Assembly (NCBI GenBank): GCA_947494715.1
Contig: CANLWG010000004.1
Coordinates: 186,001 to 250,000, forward strand
DNA: 64,000 bases
From: an uncultured Flavobacteriaceae bacterium
GTDB lineage: Bacteria > Bacteroidota > Bacteroidia > Flavobacteriales > Flavobacteriaceae
Direction: 5' to 3'
Below the pieces are notes generated by a model, which did no database searches, had not been told where the DNA came from, and worked only from the letters and a program-made list of their open reading frames with translations. Position 1 is the first letter of the stretch. The number at the start of each line of letters is the position of its first letter. Below are positions 27,154 through 35,195 of the stretch, piece after piece. The position numbers and the translations under genes were made by a program.

Positions 27154-28728
27154 TTAGCTTTTAGGTGTAATTTTAAGTACAAAGGCATGTTCCCCGACTT
27201 TTTCCGAAGGGAAGTCAACATGCAGTGCATCGTCATTGATTTTAAAATTCAAATTTTCCGGATATCCTAGCAATTGAATGCTACCTATTTCTTTCTTGCC
27301 TATATGATGATTTCCTCTTTTCAAACTTTCTAACCGTACAGTTCCTTTGGGCCAGTCCAATACTATAGCGTATAATATTCCATTCTTTGTTGTATATCTA
27401 ATATCTTCTGCCGTGTTATCAGGATTTTCCTGTTCGCTCAAATGGCCCTCAACGACCTTGGCAGGGCCTTCTCCATAAATTTTCCAAGGTCTTGTGCCAT
27501 AAATGGCCTCACCATTTTTACCAAGCCAAGCTCCAATTTCGAGCAAACGTTCTCTAACTGGTCTGGGAATTTCCCCGTTGGCCTTAGGGGTGATGTTCAA
27601 GAGTAGACATCCATTTTTACTTACAACATCCACTAAAAAATCAATGATTCTATTGGCACTCTTGTAATCGGGATTACTGATGTGGCTCCAAGCTTTCCAA
27701 TCGATGGAATCGTCCGTCAACCAAGGAAAATCTTTCATCTCACTCATTCTGGCCCGTTCTACATCCAGAACTGCGGTTTCTTTGGCAAAATCATAGAATT
27801 TATAGGTGGCGACTACTTCCTTGTTTTTTTTGGAAGCATTGTTATAATAGTATGATAGGAATTCCTTTCTGTAAGCTTCACCGATAACGTCCATTTTATT
27901 ATCGAACCAAACCAGATCGGGATTGTATTTGTCCACAATTTCCTTTAGTCTGTTTAGCCAATCTTGATTAAATTTTTCATCGGCTGTGGGATAATAACCA
28001 TCAAATCCCTTGTCCAGATCATGAGTGGATGGAGGGTATTTGAAATCGCTCTTCTTCATTTTTGGACCGTAAAGATCGGCATAGTTGGGATCCGCTGCAT
28101 CCGTAGTTTCATCCCATGTCGGATACCAACCCAACAACCAATGGCGATGAAAAGTGGCCACGAATTTCATGTTCCGCTTTTTAATTTCCTGGGACAGTTC
28201 ACCCATAATATCTCTTTTCGGTCCCATATCTTTGGCGTTCCATCGAGTCAGGTCACTGTCCCACATGGCAAATCCATCCGCATGTTCGGAAACCGGACCG
28301 GCAAATTTGGCACCTGCTTTTTCAAATAGATCGGCCCATTCCGCCGCATTGAATTTTTCAGCTTTGAACAGAGGCACTAAATCCTTATACCCAAATTCGT
28401 TGAGGGGACCATACGTCTTCACATGATGTTCATAATATTTTTTACCCAACTCATGCTCTGGATTATTATCGTTACAATACATCCAATGGGAATACCATTC
28501 GTTTTCGAACTCGGGAACGGAATAGGGCCCCCAATGGCAATAAATTCCAAACTTGGCATCCCTAAACCATTCCGGGGTTGTATGTTGCCTTAGTGATTCC
28601 CAATCGGCTTGGTACTCTTTATTTTGACCAACCATAGGTCTTATCACCAAAACAAGAAATAACAGTGTAAGCGCAATTTTAGCGGTATGTTTACCGGCAC
28701 TTGAAACAAAGGAGAACAAAATATTCAT
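27154..28728 (-). CDS. GH29-C alpha-L-fucosidase-like enzyme with altered HHDG motif
   Basis: A 524-residue GH29 protein with an N-terminal hydrophobic signal (residues 17-34). It has KFGIYCHWGPYSVPEF near residue 59, GPKRDIMGEL at 169-178 and LVWFDN with presumed nucleophile Asp276. The sugar-binding HHDG found in GH29-A and GH29-B reads HADG here (residues 149-152), removing one of the conserved His residues that contact the sugar. This may widen or change the specificity. It is cotranscribed with the GH16 gene, which directly follows its stop. Its promoter carries the 12-base element also present in front of GH29-B. True fucosidase activity should not be presumed. Confidence 0.86.
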   Translation of the reverse strand: MNILFSFVSSAGKHTAKIALTLLFLVLVIRPMVGQNKEYQADWESLRQHTTPEWFRDAKFGIYCHWGPYSVPEFENEWYSHWMYCNDNNPEHELGKKYYEHHVKTYGPLNEFGYKDLVPLFKAEKFNAAEWADLFEKAGAKFAGPVSEHADGFAMWDSDLTRWNAKDMGPKRDIMGELSQEIKKRNMKFVATFHRHWLLGWYPTWDETTDAADPNYADLYGPKMKKSDFKYPPSTHDLDKGFDGYYPTADEKFNQDWLNRLKEIVDKYNPDLVWFDNKMDVIGEAYRKEFLSYYYNNASKKNKEVVATYKFYDFAKETAVLDVERARMSEMKDFPWLTDDSIDWKAWSHISNPDYKSANRIIDFLVDVVSKNGCLLLNITPKANGEIPRPVRERLLEIGAWLGKNGEAIYGTRPWKIYGEGPAKVVEGHLSEQENPDNTAEDIRYTTKNGILYAIVLDWPKGTVRLESLKRGNHHIGKKEIGSIQLLGYPENLNFKINDDALHVDFPSEKVGEHAFVLKITPKS

Positions 28729-29046
28729 TGGGAAATGGTTTTAATCGCCTACTAAATTTTACCAAATACAAAGTGCAACAAATTGTACTATTTTGTAGCT
28801 TCAGATGTATTTTTTTATACCATAGATGTTTTTGGATAGAAACAAACCATTTCACCTAGGTTGCCCATGTAAGGCCCATGCCATTATCTGCCAAAGCAAG
28901 GCACGTAGGATAAAATAATGTTATGGTCGGGTAAATTACACAATTGAACATTTGATATATACCATTTCATTTGTAATTAGGATATTGTAATCAAAATCTT
29001 GGATTACGTAAGTTAACCGACCATGAAAACCATAAATTAAAGCTGA
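28729..29046. promoter_or_regulatory. Divergent promoter region between GH29-C and the anhydrogalactose operon
   Basis: No gene in these 318 bp. Near the GH29-C end lies AGTGCAACAAAT (28772-28783), shared with the GH29-B promoter. Towards the forward operon there is a 12-base inverted pair, ATGGTCGGGTAA at 28923-28934 and TTAACCGACCAT at 29013-29024, which match in 11 of 12 positions as reverse complements. Between them sits a smaller imperfect inverted repeat, GTAATC at 28987 and GATTAC at 29002. This architecture suggests a repressor or activator binding two sites with a DNA loop. Confidence 0.55.
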
Positions 29047-30216
29047 ATGAACATAGCCAAGATAGAGCCATTTGTAATCGTAAATAATCTGGACACTCCA
29101 TTTTACTTTTCTCAATGGCAGTACGATATCAGAAAAATTTGTCTTGTAAAGGTTACCTTGGAGGATGGTACTTACGGTTGGGGCGAGGGCTATGGGCCGG
29201 CAAGTGTTATAAAAGCAGGCATAGAGTTTTTCACCCCTTTTTTGTTGGGTCGTGAGGCACTGGGTCATGAGGTCCTTTGGCAAGAAATGTACCGTCGTTC
29301 GTTGGACTACGCCCGTAGCGGAACCCTTCAAGCCGCAATAAGCGCCATAGATGTAGCCCTTTGGGACATTAAAGGCAAACTTTTGGGACAACCGGTTTCT
29401 GTTTTGTTGGGCGGAATAAAAAATCCGATTATAGAACCTTATGCGACGGGTCTATATTTTACCAAGGCCGATAACCTGGAAGAAGAACTGGTAGCTGAGG
29501 CTTTACGCTACAAAAAAGAAGGTTTTAAAGCCATAAAGATGAAAGTGGGGCTTGGTATCAAGAAAGACGTCAAGTATGTTGCTGCGATTCGAAAGGCAAT
29601 AGGGGGAGATATACGATTAATGATCGATGCCAACCATGCCTACAATTATAGGGAAGCCTTTGAACTGGCACAGAAAGTGGCCTTGTATGATATTTCGTGG
29701 TTCGAGGAACCAGTTTCCCCAGAGGACTATGAGGGATATGGAAGGTTACGTGAGAACACTACCATGCCCATTGCAGGCGGAGAATGTGAATACTTAAAGT
29801 TTGGCTTCAAGCGTTTGCTGGAGAACGAATGCGTGGACATAGTTCAACCTGATATTTGCGCTAGTGGGGGACTAACCGAAGCTAAGCGTATTGCTACCTT
29901 GGCCCAAGCCTACAGTAAAGATGTAATACCCCATACTTGGGGTACATGGATCGCCATTAGTGCCGCTGCCCACTTTGTAGGGAATTTGGACGAAAATCCA
30001 GGTAGAATGTACAACGACTTGCCTACAATGGAGTTGGATCGGACCGAGAATGCTCTGCGTGATATGGTCACCCTGCATAGCCTAAAAATAGAGAATGGTC
30101 TCTTGCATGTTCCAAAAACTCCGGGATTAGGAGTGGATGTGGACATGGGTGCCCTCGAAAAATATAGAGAACGCGAAATAGATAAAGATGAGGCAAGTTT
30201 TGAAATTCGGCCATAA
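29047..30216 (+). CDS. Enolase-superfamily 3,6-anhydro-D-galactonate cycloisomerase (DauB-like)
   Basis: A 389-residue enolase-superfamily enzyme of the mandelate racemase subgroup. Visible residues: the K-x-K motif at Lys164/Lys166, metal ligands Asp194, Glu220 and Glu246, Asp269, and His296 in PHTWGTW. It lacks a signal peptide and is cytosolic. With the three following genes it reproduces the carrageenan-type pathway in which 3,6-anhydro-D-galactonate is converted to 2-keto-3-deoxy-D-galactonate. A plain galactonate dehydratase (DgoD) is the alternative, but the partner aldehyde dehydrogenase and the GH127/GH117 surroundings favour the anhydro-sugar. The next gene overlaps its end by 29 bp. 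Confidence 0.8.
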   Translation: MNIAKIEPFVIVNNLDTPFYFSQWQYDIRKICLVKVTLEDGTYGWGEGYGPASVIKAGIEFFTPFLLGREALGHEVLWQEMYRRSLDYARSGTLQAAISAIDVALWDIKGKLLGQPVSVLLGGIKNPIIEPYATGLYFTKADNLEEELVAEALRYKKEGFKAIKMKVGLGIKKDVKYVAAIRKAIGGDIRLMIDANHAYNYREAFELAQKVALYDISWFEEPVSPEDYEGYGRLRENTTMPIAGGECEYLKFGFKRLLENECVDIVQPDICASGGLTEAKRIATLAQAYSKDVIPHTWGTWIAISAAAHFVGNLDENPGRMYNDLPTMELDRTENALRDMVTLHSLKIENGLLHVPKTPGLGVDVDMGALEKYREREIDKDEASFEIRP

Positions 30217-31642
30217 GAAGTTATATATAGGAGGTGCCTTGGGAGAAGCTTCGAATAAAGAATCCTTTGAGGTTATTTGCCCCGCTGACGAAAAACCAAT
30301 TGCCACTATAGCCTGGGCAGGGAGGGAAGACACCGATCGAGCTCTTTTTTCGGCAAAGGAAGGTTTTGAGCTATGGTCCCGTCTCCCTCTGGAAGAGAGA
30401 TTACAATGGACAAGGAAGTTGAGAGACAAGATATCCGAAAAGAGCGACCTGCTCCGTGAAAGTATCATGTATGAAATGGGCAAGACCTGGGAAGGAACCG
30501 AAGAAGACCTTTCCAGTATTATTAATTCCTTGACCTATTATTCCGAAGAGATTGTAAAAAGGAAGGATATTCCTATTGCGGACAAGGACGGTACACACAA
30601 ACACCGTATCATCTCTCAACCCCTGGGTGTGGTCGTAGCGTTTTTGGCCTATAATTTTCCCTTATTAAATCTCGGTTTCAAGTTGGGTCCTGCATTGGCG
30701 GCCGGGTGCAGTATTATCTTAAAGCCATCTGAATTTTCACCGTTGTCCGCCTATTTGATCGGGGAAATCTGTACGGAAATCAATTTTCCAAAAGGAGTGG
30801 TCAACATACTTTGTGGAGATGTGGAAAATGTAGGCATTCCACTTTGTGAAAGTAAAGTGCCAAGTTTGATTACTATGATCGGCTCTACGGAGACCGCACA
30901 AAAGCTTATTGCACAGAGCAGTAGAACATCAATCAAAAGGTATAGTATGGAATGTGGTGGCAACGCACCTTTCATTGTTTTTGAGGATGCGGACATAGAC
31001 TTGGCGATAACCCATGGTGCAGCACTGAAAATTGGAAATACAGGCCAGATTTGTGTCGCTCCCAATAGATTCTATATTCATGAATCGGTCATTGATAATT
31101 TTATTGAAGGAATTACCGGAATATTTGAAAATGTAAAAATTGGATTTGGCCGAGAGAACAATCCTGATATGGGACCTTTGGCCAATAAACAATCCGTGGA
31201 AAAAGTATATCACATTGTTAAGGATGCCCTTGCGGAAGGTGGTGAATTGGTATATGGAGGAGGCCCCATAGATGGCCAAGGATATTATTTTGAACCTACG
31301 GTAATACGGATGCCGGATAACAAAGTAGAGATTGTTCAACGGGAAATCTTTGGCCCCGTTGCGCTAATACTTCCATTTTCAACCAAGGAAGAGGTTTTGG
31401 AATTGGCCAATAGCACGGAAGCGGGTCTGGCCTCCTATGTGTATTCAAAAGATGAATCGACCCTCTCGTATTTTATTGAAAATTTGGCATTTGGAGAAGT
31501 ACATATAAACGGATTGAAGTTCGATATTTATCTTCCTCATGGCGGGATAAAAAATAGTGGAATCGGTGTGGATTGTTCTACCTTTGCCCTTGAAGATTAC
31601 TTGATCAAAAAGAGGGTAACCAGAGCATTGAACACGGTATGA
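30188..31642 (+). CDS. NAD(P)-dependent 3,6-anhydro-D-galactose dehydrogenase (DauA-like aldehyde dehydrogenase)
   Basis: A 484-residue aldehyde dehydrogenase. The general-base Glu255 lies in MECGGNAP and the catalytic Cys289 in NTGQICVAPNR. Asn156 in AYNFP is the family residue next to the active site. The sequence resembles succinate semialdehyde-type dehydrogenases, the group that oxidises 3,6-anhydrogalactose to its acid. The start overlaps the cycloisomerase by 29 bp and the end overlaps the kinase start by 4 bp, so the set is translationally coupled. A different sugar aldehyde cannot be excluded by eye. Confidence 0.82.
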   Translation: MRQVLKFGHKKLYIGGALGEASNKESFEVICPADEKPIATIAWAGREDTDRALFSAKEGFELWSRLPLEERLQWTRKLRDKISEKSDLLRESIMYEMGKTWEGTEEDLSSIINSLTYYSEEIVKRKDIPIADKDGTHKHRIISQPLGVVVAFLAYNFPLLNLGFKLGPALAAGCSIILKPSEFSPLSAYLIGEICTEINFPKGVVNILCGDVENVGIPLCESKVPSLITMIGSTETAQKLIAQSSRTSIKRYSMECGGNAPFIVFEDADIDLAITHGAALKIGNTGQICVAPNRFYIHESVIDNFIEGITGIFENVKIGFGRENNPDMGPLANKQSVEKVYHIVKDALAEGGELVYGGGPIDGQGYYFEPTVIRMPDNKVEIVQREIFGPVALILPFSTKEEVLELANSTEAGLASYVYSKDESTLSYFIENLAFGEVHINGLKFDIYLPHGGIKNSGIGVDCSTFALEDYLIKKRVTRALNTV

Positions 31643-32589
31643 GCTTCACTTCCCATTTTATAAGCTGCGATTGGGGTACTACCAATTTCAGATTGCGATT
31701 GGTAGAGACGGAAACACTTCGGGTCATCTGGGAAAACCGGACAGATCAAGGTGTAAAAAAGTGCCATGCAGCTTTTAGAGCCCAAACGGAATTGGACCAA
31801 AAAAATCTCTACTTGGATCATTTGGTTGGAGAGCTTCAAAAGCTTCCTAACGAGCATCGAAATCATCCTATAGTTTCATCCGGCATGAGCTCTTCAAATA
31901 TAGGTTTGTACGAACTGCCCTATGCCGACCTCCCTTTTGACCAAGACGGGAATACCCTCATTCATAAAAATATACCTATAGCCCATGGCCAAGATCTATT
32001 GCTCGTTTCAGGGGTACGAAGCAAAACAGGTATGATGCGTGGGGAAGAAGTTCAGGCCATAGGCTTAGGAGAGTATTTGGATTCCTACTCCGAGGGAGTG
32101 CTTTTACTCCCGGGCACTCATAGTAAGCATATTTCATATAGGAAGGGGAGCTTTTATGCCCTGAAAAACTTCATGACAGGGGAGCTTTTTGAGGTACTGG
32201 GCAATAAAAGTATTTTGGCGAATTCTATTGAAACGGCAGAATGGAATGCCCAAAGTAAAAGGGCCTTTCTTGAAGGATTCCATCTGGGATTAATGGAGGG
32301 ATCAACTTCCAATTTATTGGGCATCCGCGCGAGGCATGTTGTTGAGGATAAGAGTAAGAAGGATAATTATTTTGGGTTAAGTGGGCTTTTGATAGGGGAT
32401 GAGTTGTCCTATTTAAGGAATGTTGGGGAAAACGTTTTTTTGGCGGCTCCGAATGCCATTTTCGAATTATACAAAACAGGGCTCGAAACTTTTATCGCCC
32501 CTGATAAATTGATACTTTTGAACGATACCATTCTTGAACGGGCCCTGCTAATTGGCCAAAGAAAAATGCTTCAACTTCATGCAAAATAA
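31639..32589 (+). CDS. 2-dehydro-3-deoxygalactonokinase (DgoK/DauC-like)
   Basis: A 316-residue member of the DgoK family (PF05035), recognised by the N-terminal phosphate-binding CDWGTTNFRLRL and the block GMMRGEEVQAIG near residue 130, plus LLPGTHSKHI. It phosphorylates 2-keto-3-deoxy-D-galactonate at C6. The ATG overlaps the preceding stop (ATGA). It gives the third step of a four-gene route ending in pyruvate and glyceraldehyde 3-phosphate. KDG from the altronate branch is a C4 epimer of this substrate, and a dedicated KDG kinase is not present in the window. Confidence 0.9.
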   Translation: MSFTSHFISCDWGTTNFRLRLVETETLRVIWENRTDQGVKKCHAAFRAQTELDQKNLYLDHLVGELQKLPNEHRNHPIVSSGMSSSNIGLYELPYADLPFDQDGNTLIHKNIPIAHGQDLLLVSGVRSKTGMMRGEEVQAIGLGEYLDSYSEGVLLLPGTHSKHISYRKGSFYALKNFMTGELFEVLGNKSILANSIETAEWNAQSKRAFLEGFHLGLMEGSTSNLLGIRARHVVEDKSKKDNYFGLSGLLIGDELSYLRNVGENVFLAAPNAIFELYKTGLETFIAPDKLILLNDTILERALLIGQRKMLQLHAK

Positions 32590-33226
32590 TACGGCCTTTT
32601 CCTGGGAATACTTTCAAGAAGCACCTCTTGTGGGAATTATTAGAGGATTGGATATGGATACTATCCTTCACATAACCAAGGTGTATCTGGAAGCTGGACT
32701 TTCTACACTTGAGGTCACCATGAATACCCCGGGTGCCACAAAAATAATTTCGATTTTAAGAAAGGAGTTTTCCGAACTTAATATAGGCGCAGGTACAGTA
32801 TGTTCTCCAACTGACCTTCAAATTGCGGTGGAAGCTGGATCACAATTCATTGTTACCCCTATTCTAGACGAAGAGGTCATAAAAAACTGCGTATCCCAAA
32901 ATATCCCAATTTTCCCTGGAGCATTTACCCCAACGGAGATTTACAGGGCATGGAATCTGGGGGCTTCGGCAGTTAAGGTGTTTCCTGCTACACAATTCGG
33001 TCCTCAATATATAAAGGATGTTCTAGGACCTCTGAATGAAATAAAATTGATGCCTACCGGAGGGGTTTCAAAAGAAAATATCAAATCTTTTTTTCAAGCT
33101 GGGGCCTTTGGAGCCGGTCTGGGCGGCTCACTCTTCGACAAAAAACTGATTAAAGATGGTGATTATGAAGGTTTAAAGCATCACTTTAAATCCTTTAAAA
33201 GTGAACTAGAGGGCTTTCTCTCCTAG
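32579..33226 (+). CDS. KDPGal/KDPG aldolase (DgoA/DauD-like)
   Basis: A 215-residue class I aldolase of the KDPG/KDPGal family. Glu in LEVTMNTPGA, the Schiff-base Lys in AVKVFPA and GAGTVC near residue 65 are visible. It splits 2-keto-3-deoxy-6-phospho-galactonate to pyruvate and glyceraldehyde 3-phosphate. I start it at the ATG at 32579, which overlaps the kinase stop by 11 bp; a TTG 27 bp earlier is less likely. It ends the compact anhydro-galactose operon. Discriminating KDPGal from KDPG preference needs biochemistry. Confidence 0.9.
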   Translation: MQNNTAFSWEYFQEAPLVGIIRGLDMDTILHITKVYLEAGLSTLEVTMNTPGATKIISILRKEFSELNIGAGTVCSPTDLQIAVEAGSQFIVTPILDEEVIKNCVSQNIPIFPGAFTPTEIYRAWNLGASAVKVFPATQFGPQYIKDVLGPLNEIKLMPTGGVSKENIKSFFQAGAFGAGLGGSLFDKKLIKDGDYEGLKHHFKSFKSELEGFLS

Positions 33227-33392
33227 GGCATTCATCCACATATTTTTTGAAATACTTGGGTTTTTAGGGTGTTTGTTCATATTTTGTCTAGTCCCTAGGG
33301 GTTAATTCAAAAATGACATTGCTTACATTTAGTGTGTTTATTTTGAAGAAAGTCAAATTGGGAAAATGAAGAACAATTTAAGTTGATGATCC
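33227..33392 (+). promoter_or_regulatory. Intergenic region before the FAD oxidoreductase with two recurring motifs
   Basis: This 166 bp spacer contains TTGTCTAGT at 33284-33292, also found upstream of SusC and of GH117-2, and GGGGTTAATT at 33298-33307, also found upstream of sulfatase F (44459-44468). The motifs are adjacent. I read them as candidate binding sites for regulators that link the transcription units. No terminator hairpin is evident after the aldolase gene. Confidence 0.45.
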
Positions 33393-35195
33393 ATGTATCC
33401 ATTTCAATTCAGAAAACTCCTTACCGTTTATACCATTTTCTATTGCTGTGTTGTTTATTGCCAAGACATGCTAATAGAAGCCGAAAGCTTTGACAATCCT
33501 GGGGGATGGGTCATAGACCCTCAATTTGAGCAACAAATGGGCTCACCATATTTATTGGCACATGGTATGGGCCAACCTGTTAAGAATGCGGAGACCAAAA
33601 TAAAGTTTAATACCAGTGGTGTATACCATGTCTGGGTTCGTACAAAAAACTGGGTGCCCGGTAACTGGGAAGCTCCGGGGAGGTTTCAATTAAAAATTGA
33701 CGGCGTAGTAGTCGGGAAACCTTTGGGACTTCGTTCCGGTTGGGGTTGGGAATATGTGGATGGCATTTCCGTGACTGCTAAGGAAATAGATTTGGAGCTG
33801 GTAGATTTAACCGGTTTTAACGGAAGAGTGGATGCCGTTTATTTTTCAACCGTTAAGGAAGAACCACCAGCTTCTCGGAAAAAACTGGTAGAATGGCGAA
33901 AAACAATCAAGGCCGAACCAAATGCACCTCCCCTGACAAAATCATACGACCTTATAGTGGTCGGTGGAGGAATTGCAGGTTGCGCCGCTTCCATAGCTGC
34001 GGCGGAACAAGGTTTGAATGTTGCTCTGATTCATGATCGCCCAGTCCTAGGCGGAAATGCCAGTGAGGAAATTCGTGTCCATACTTTGGGTATCTACGGA
34101 AATTTTGAACGGATTCTAAAAAAACTGGATACGGAGCATTACCCCAATGGAAGTGCAGATGCCAAATTGGACCAGAAAAAGCGAGATGATAATGTAAAAA
34201 GTTATGACAACATTGCTCTGTTTCTCAATCACAGGGCCTATGATGCCAAAGCGGAGGGTAATACCATTCAATATGTTGATGCAAGACACACGTCTACAGG
34301 TGAACGTATCCGATTTATTGCGCCGCGATTTGTAGATTCAACCGGAGACGGCTGGGTTGGGTATTGGGCAGGTGCCGAGTTTTCATATGGTCGCGAAAGC
34401 GTAACTACCTATGGGGAAGATTGGGAAGAACATGGTGAACTATGGAGCCCAAAGGAGCCAGATAATGCGGTAATGGGCTCATCAGTGTTATGGGGTTCCA
34501 AAGAAACGGATATGGAACATACATTTCCAGAGGTACCATGGGCAATGCCTGTGGCAAAGAAGTATGCCAAGGTAGCAGGAGAATGGCAGTGGGAGTTTAG
34601 TAGGCCGGATTTAAACCAAATTGATGATGCCGAAGAAATTCGAGATCATATGCTCCGTGCAATCTATGGCTCTTTTTACAATGCAAAGCAAGATTCTACA
34701 AATACCAATCGCAAATTGGAATGGGTGTCTTATCTGGTCGGAAAAAGAGAATCGAGAAGATTGGTAGGTGACCATATTTTTACGTTCAAGGATGCCAAGG
34801 AAGGGCGTAAATTTCCAGACGGGGTGGTTATTGAGACAAGGGATGTCGATATCCACTACCAAACCGTTCTGGAAAGCGAAGAAAATCCTGATTTTATTTC
34901 CGAGGCCTTATTTTACAAAACCCCAGAATATTATATTCCATACAGAAGTTTGTATTCCAGAAACATTTCCAATCTCTTCATGGCCGGTAGAAATTTTAGT
35001 TGTTCACATGCGGGACTGGGAGGGCCCAGAGTTATGCGTACAACTGGGCAGATGGGCGCTGCGGTGGGATTGGCGGCGGCCCTCTGTAAGAAGTACAATG
35101 TGGGTCCTAGGGAAATCTATACAGGCTATCTGAATGAATATTTGGCCCTAATAGAAGAACAGAAATTTGAAAAAATCCCGGAAACAAAAAGATGA
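33393..35195 (+). CDS. Exported FAD-dependent oxidoreductase with N-terminal beta-sandwich domain
   Basis: A 600-residue protein. A signal peptide covers about residues 1-24. Residues 25-155 form a golvesin/carbohydrate-binding-like beta domain (WVRTKNWVPGNWEAPG). From about 185 an FAD_oxidored (PF12831) fold begins with the dinucleotide motif VVGGGIAGCAAS at 189-200, followed by GGNASEEIRVHTLG. The C-terminal LFMAGRNFSCSHAGLGGPRVM block is a typical FAD-contacting end. The substrate is unknown. An exported flavoenzyme in a glycan locus may oxidise a sugar hydroxyl or an aglycone. Its stop overlaps the start of the next gene, so the two are likely partners in one redox system. Confidence 0.82.
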   Translation: MYPFQFRKLLTVYTIFYCCVVYCQDMLIEAESFDNPGGWVIDPQFEQQMGSPYLLAHGMGQPVKNAETKIKFNTSGVYHVWVRTKNWVPGNWEAPGRFQLKIDGVVVGKPLGLRSGWGWEYVDGISVTAKEIDLELVDLTGFNGRVDAVYFSTVKEEPPASRKKLVEWRKTIKAEPNAPPLTKSYDLIVVGGGIAGCAASIAAAEQGLNVALIHDRPVLGGNASEEIRVHTLGIYGNFERILKKLDTEHYPNGSADAKLDQKKRDDNVKSYDNIALFLNHRAYDAKAEGNTIQYVDARHTSTGERIRFIAPRFVDSTGDGWVGYWAGAEFSYGRESVTTYGEDWEEHGELWSPKEPDNAVMGSSVLWGSKETDMEHTFPEVPWAMPVAKKYAKVAGEWQWEFSRPDLNQIDDAEEIRDHMLRAIYGSFYNAKQDSTNTNRKLEWVSYLVGKRESRRLVGDHIFTFKDAKEGRKFPDGVVIETRDVDIHYQTVLESEENPDFISEALFYKTPEYYIPYRSLYSRNISNLFMAGRNFSCSHAGLGGPRVMRTTGQMGAAVGLAAALCKKYNVGPREIYTGYLNEYLALIEEQKFEKIPETKR

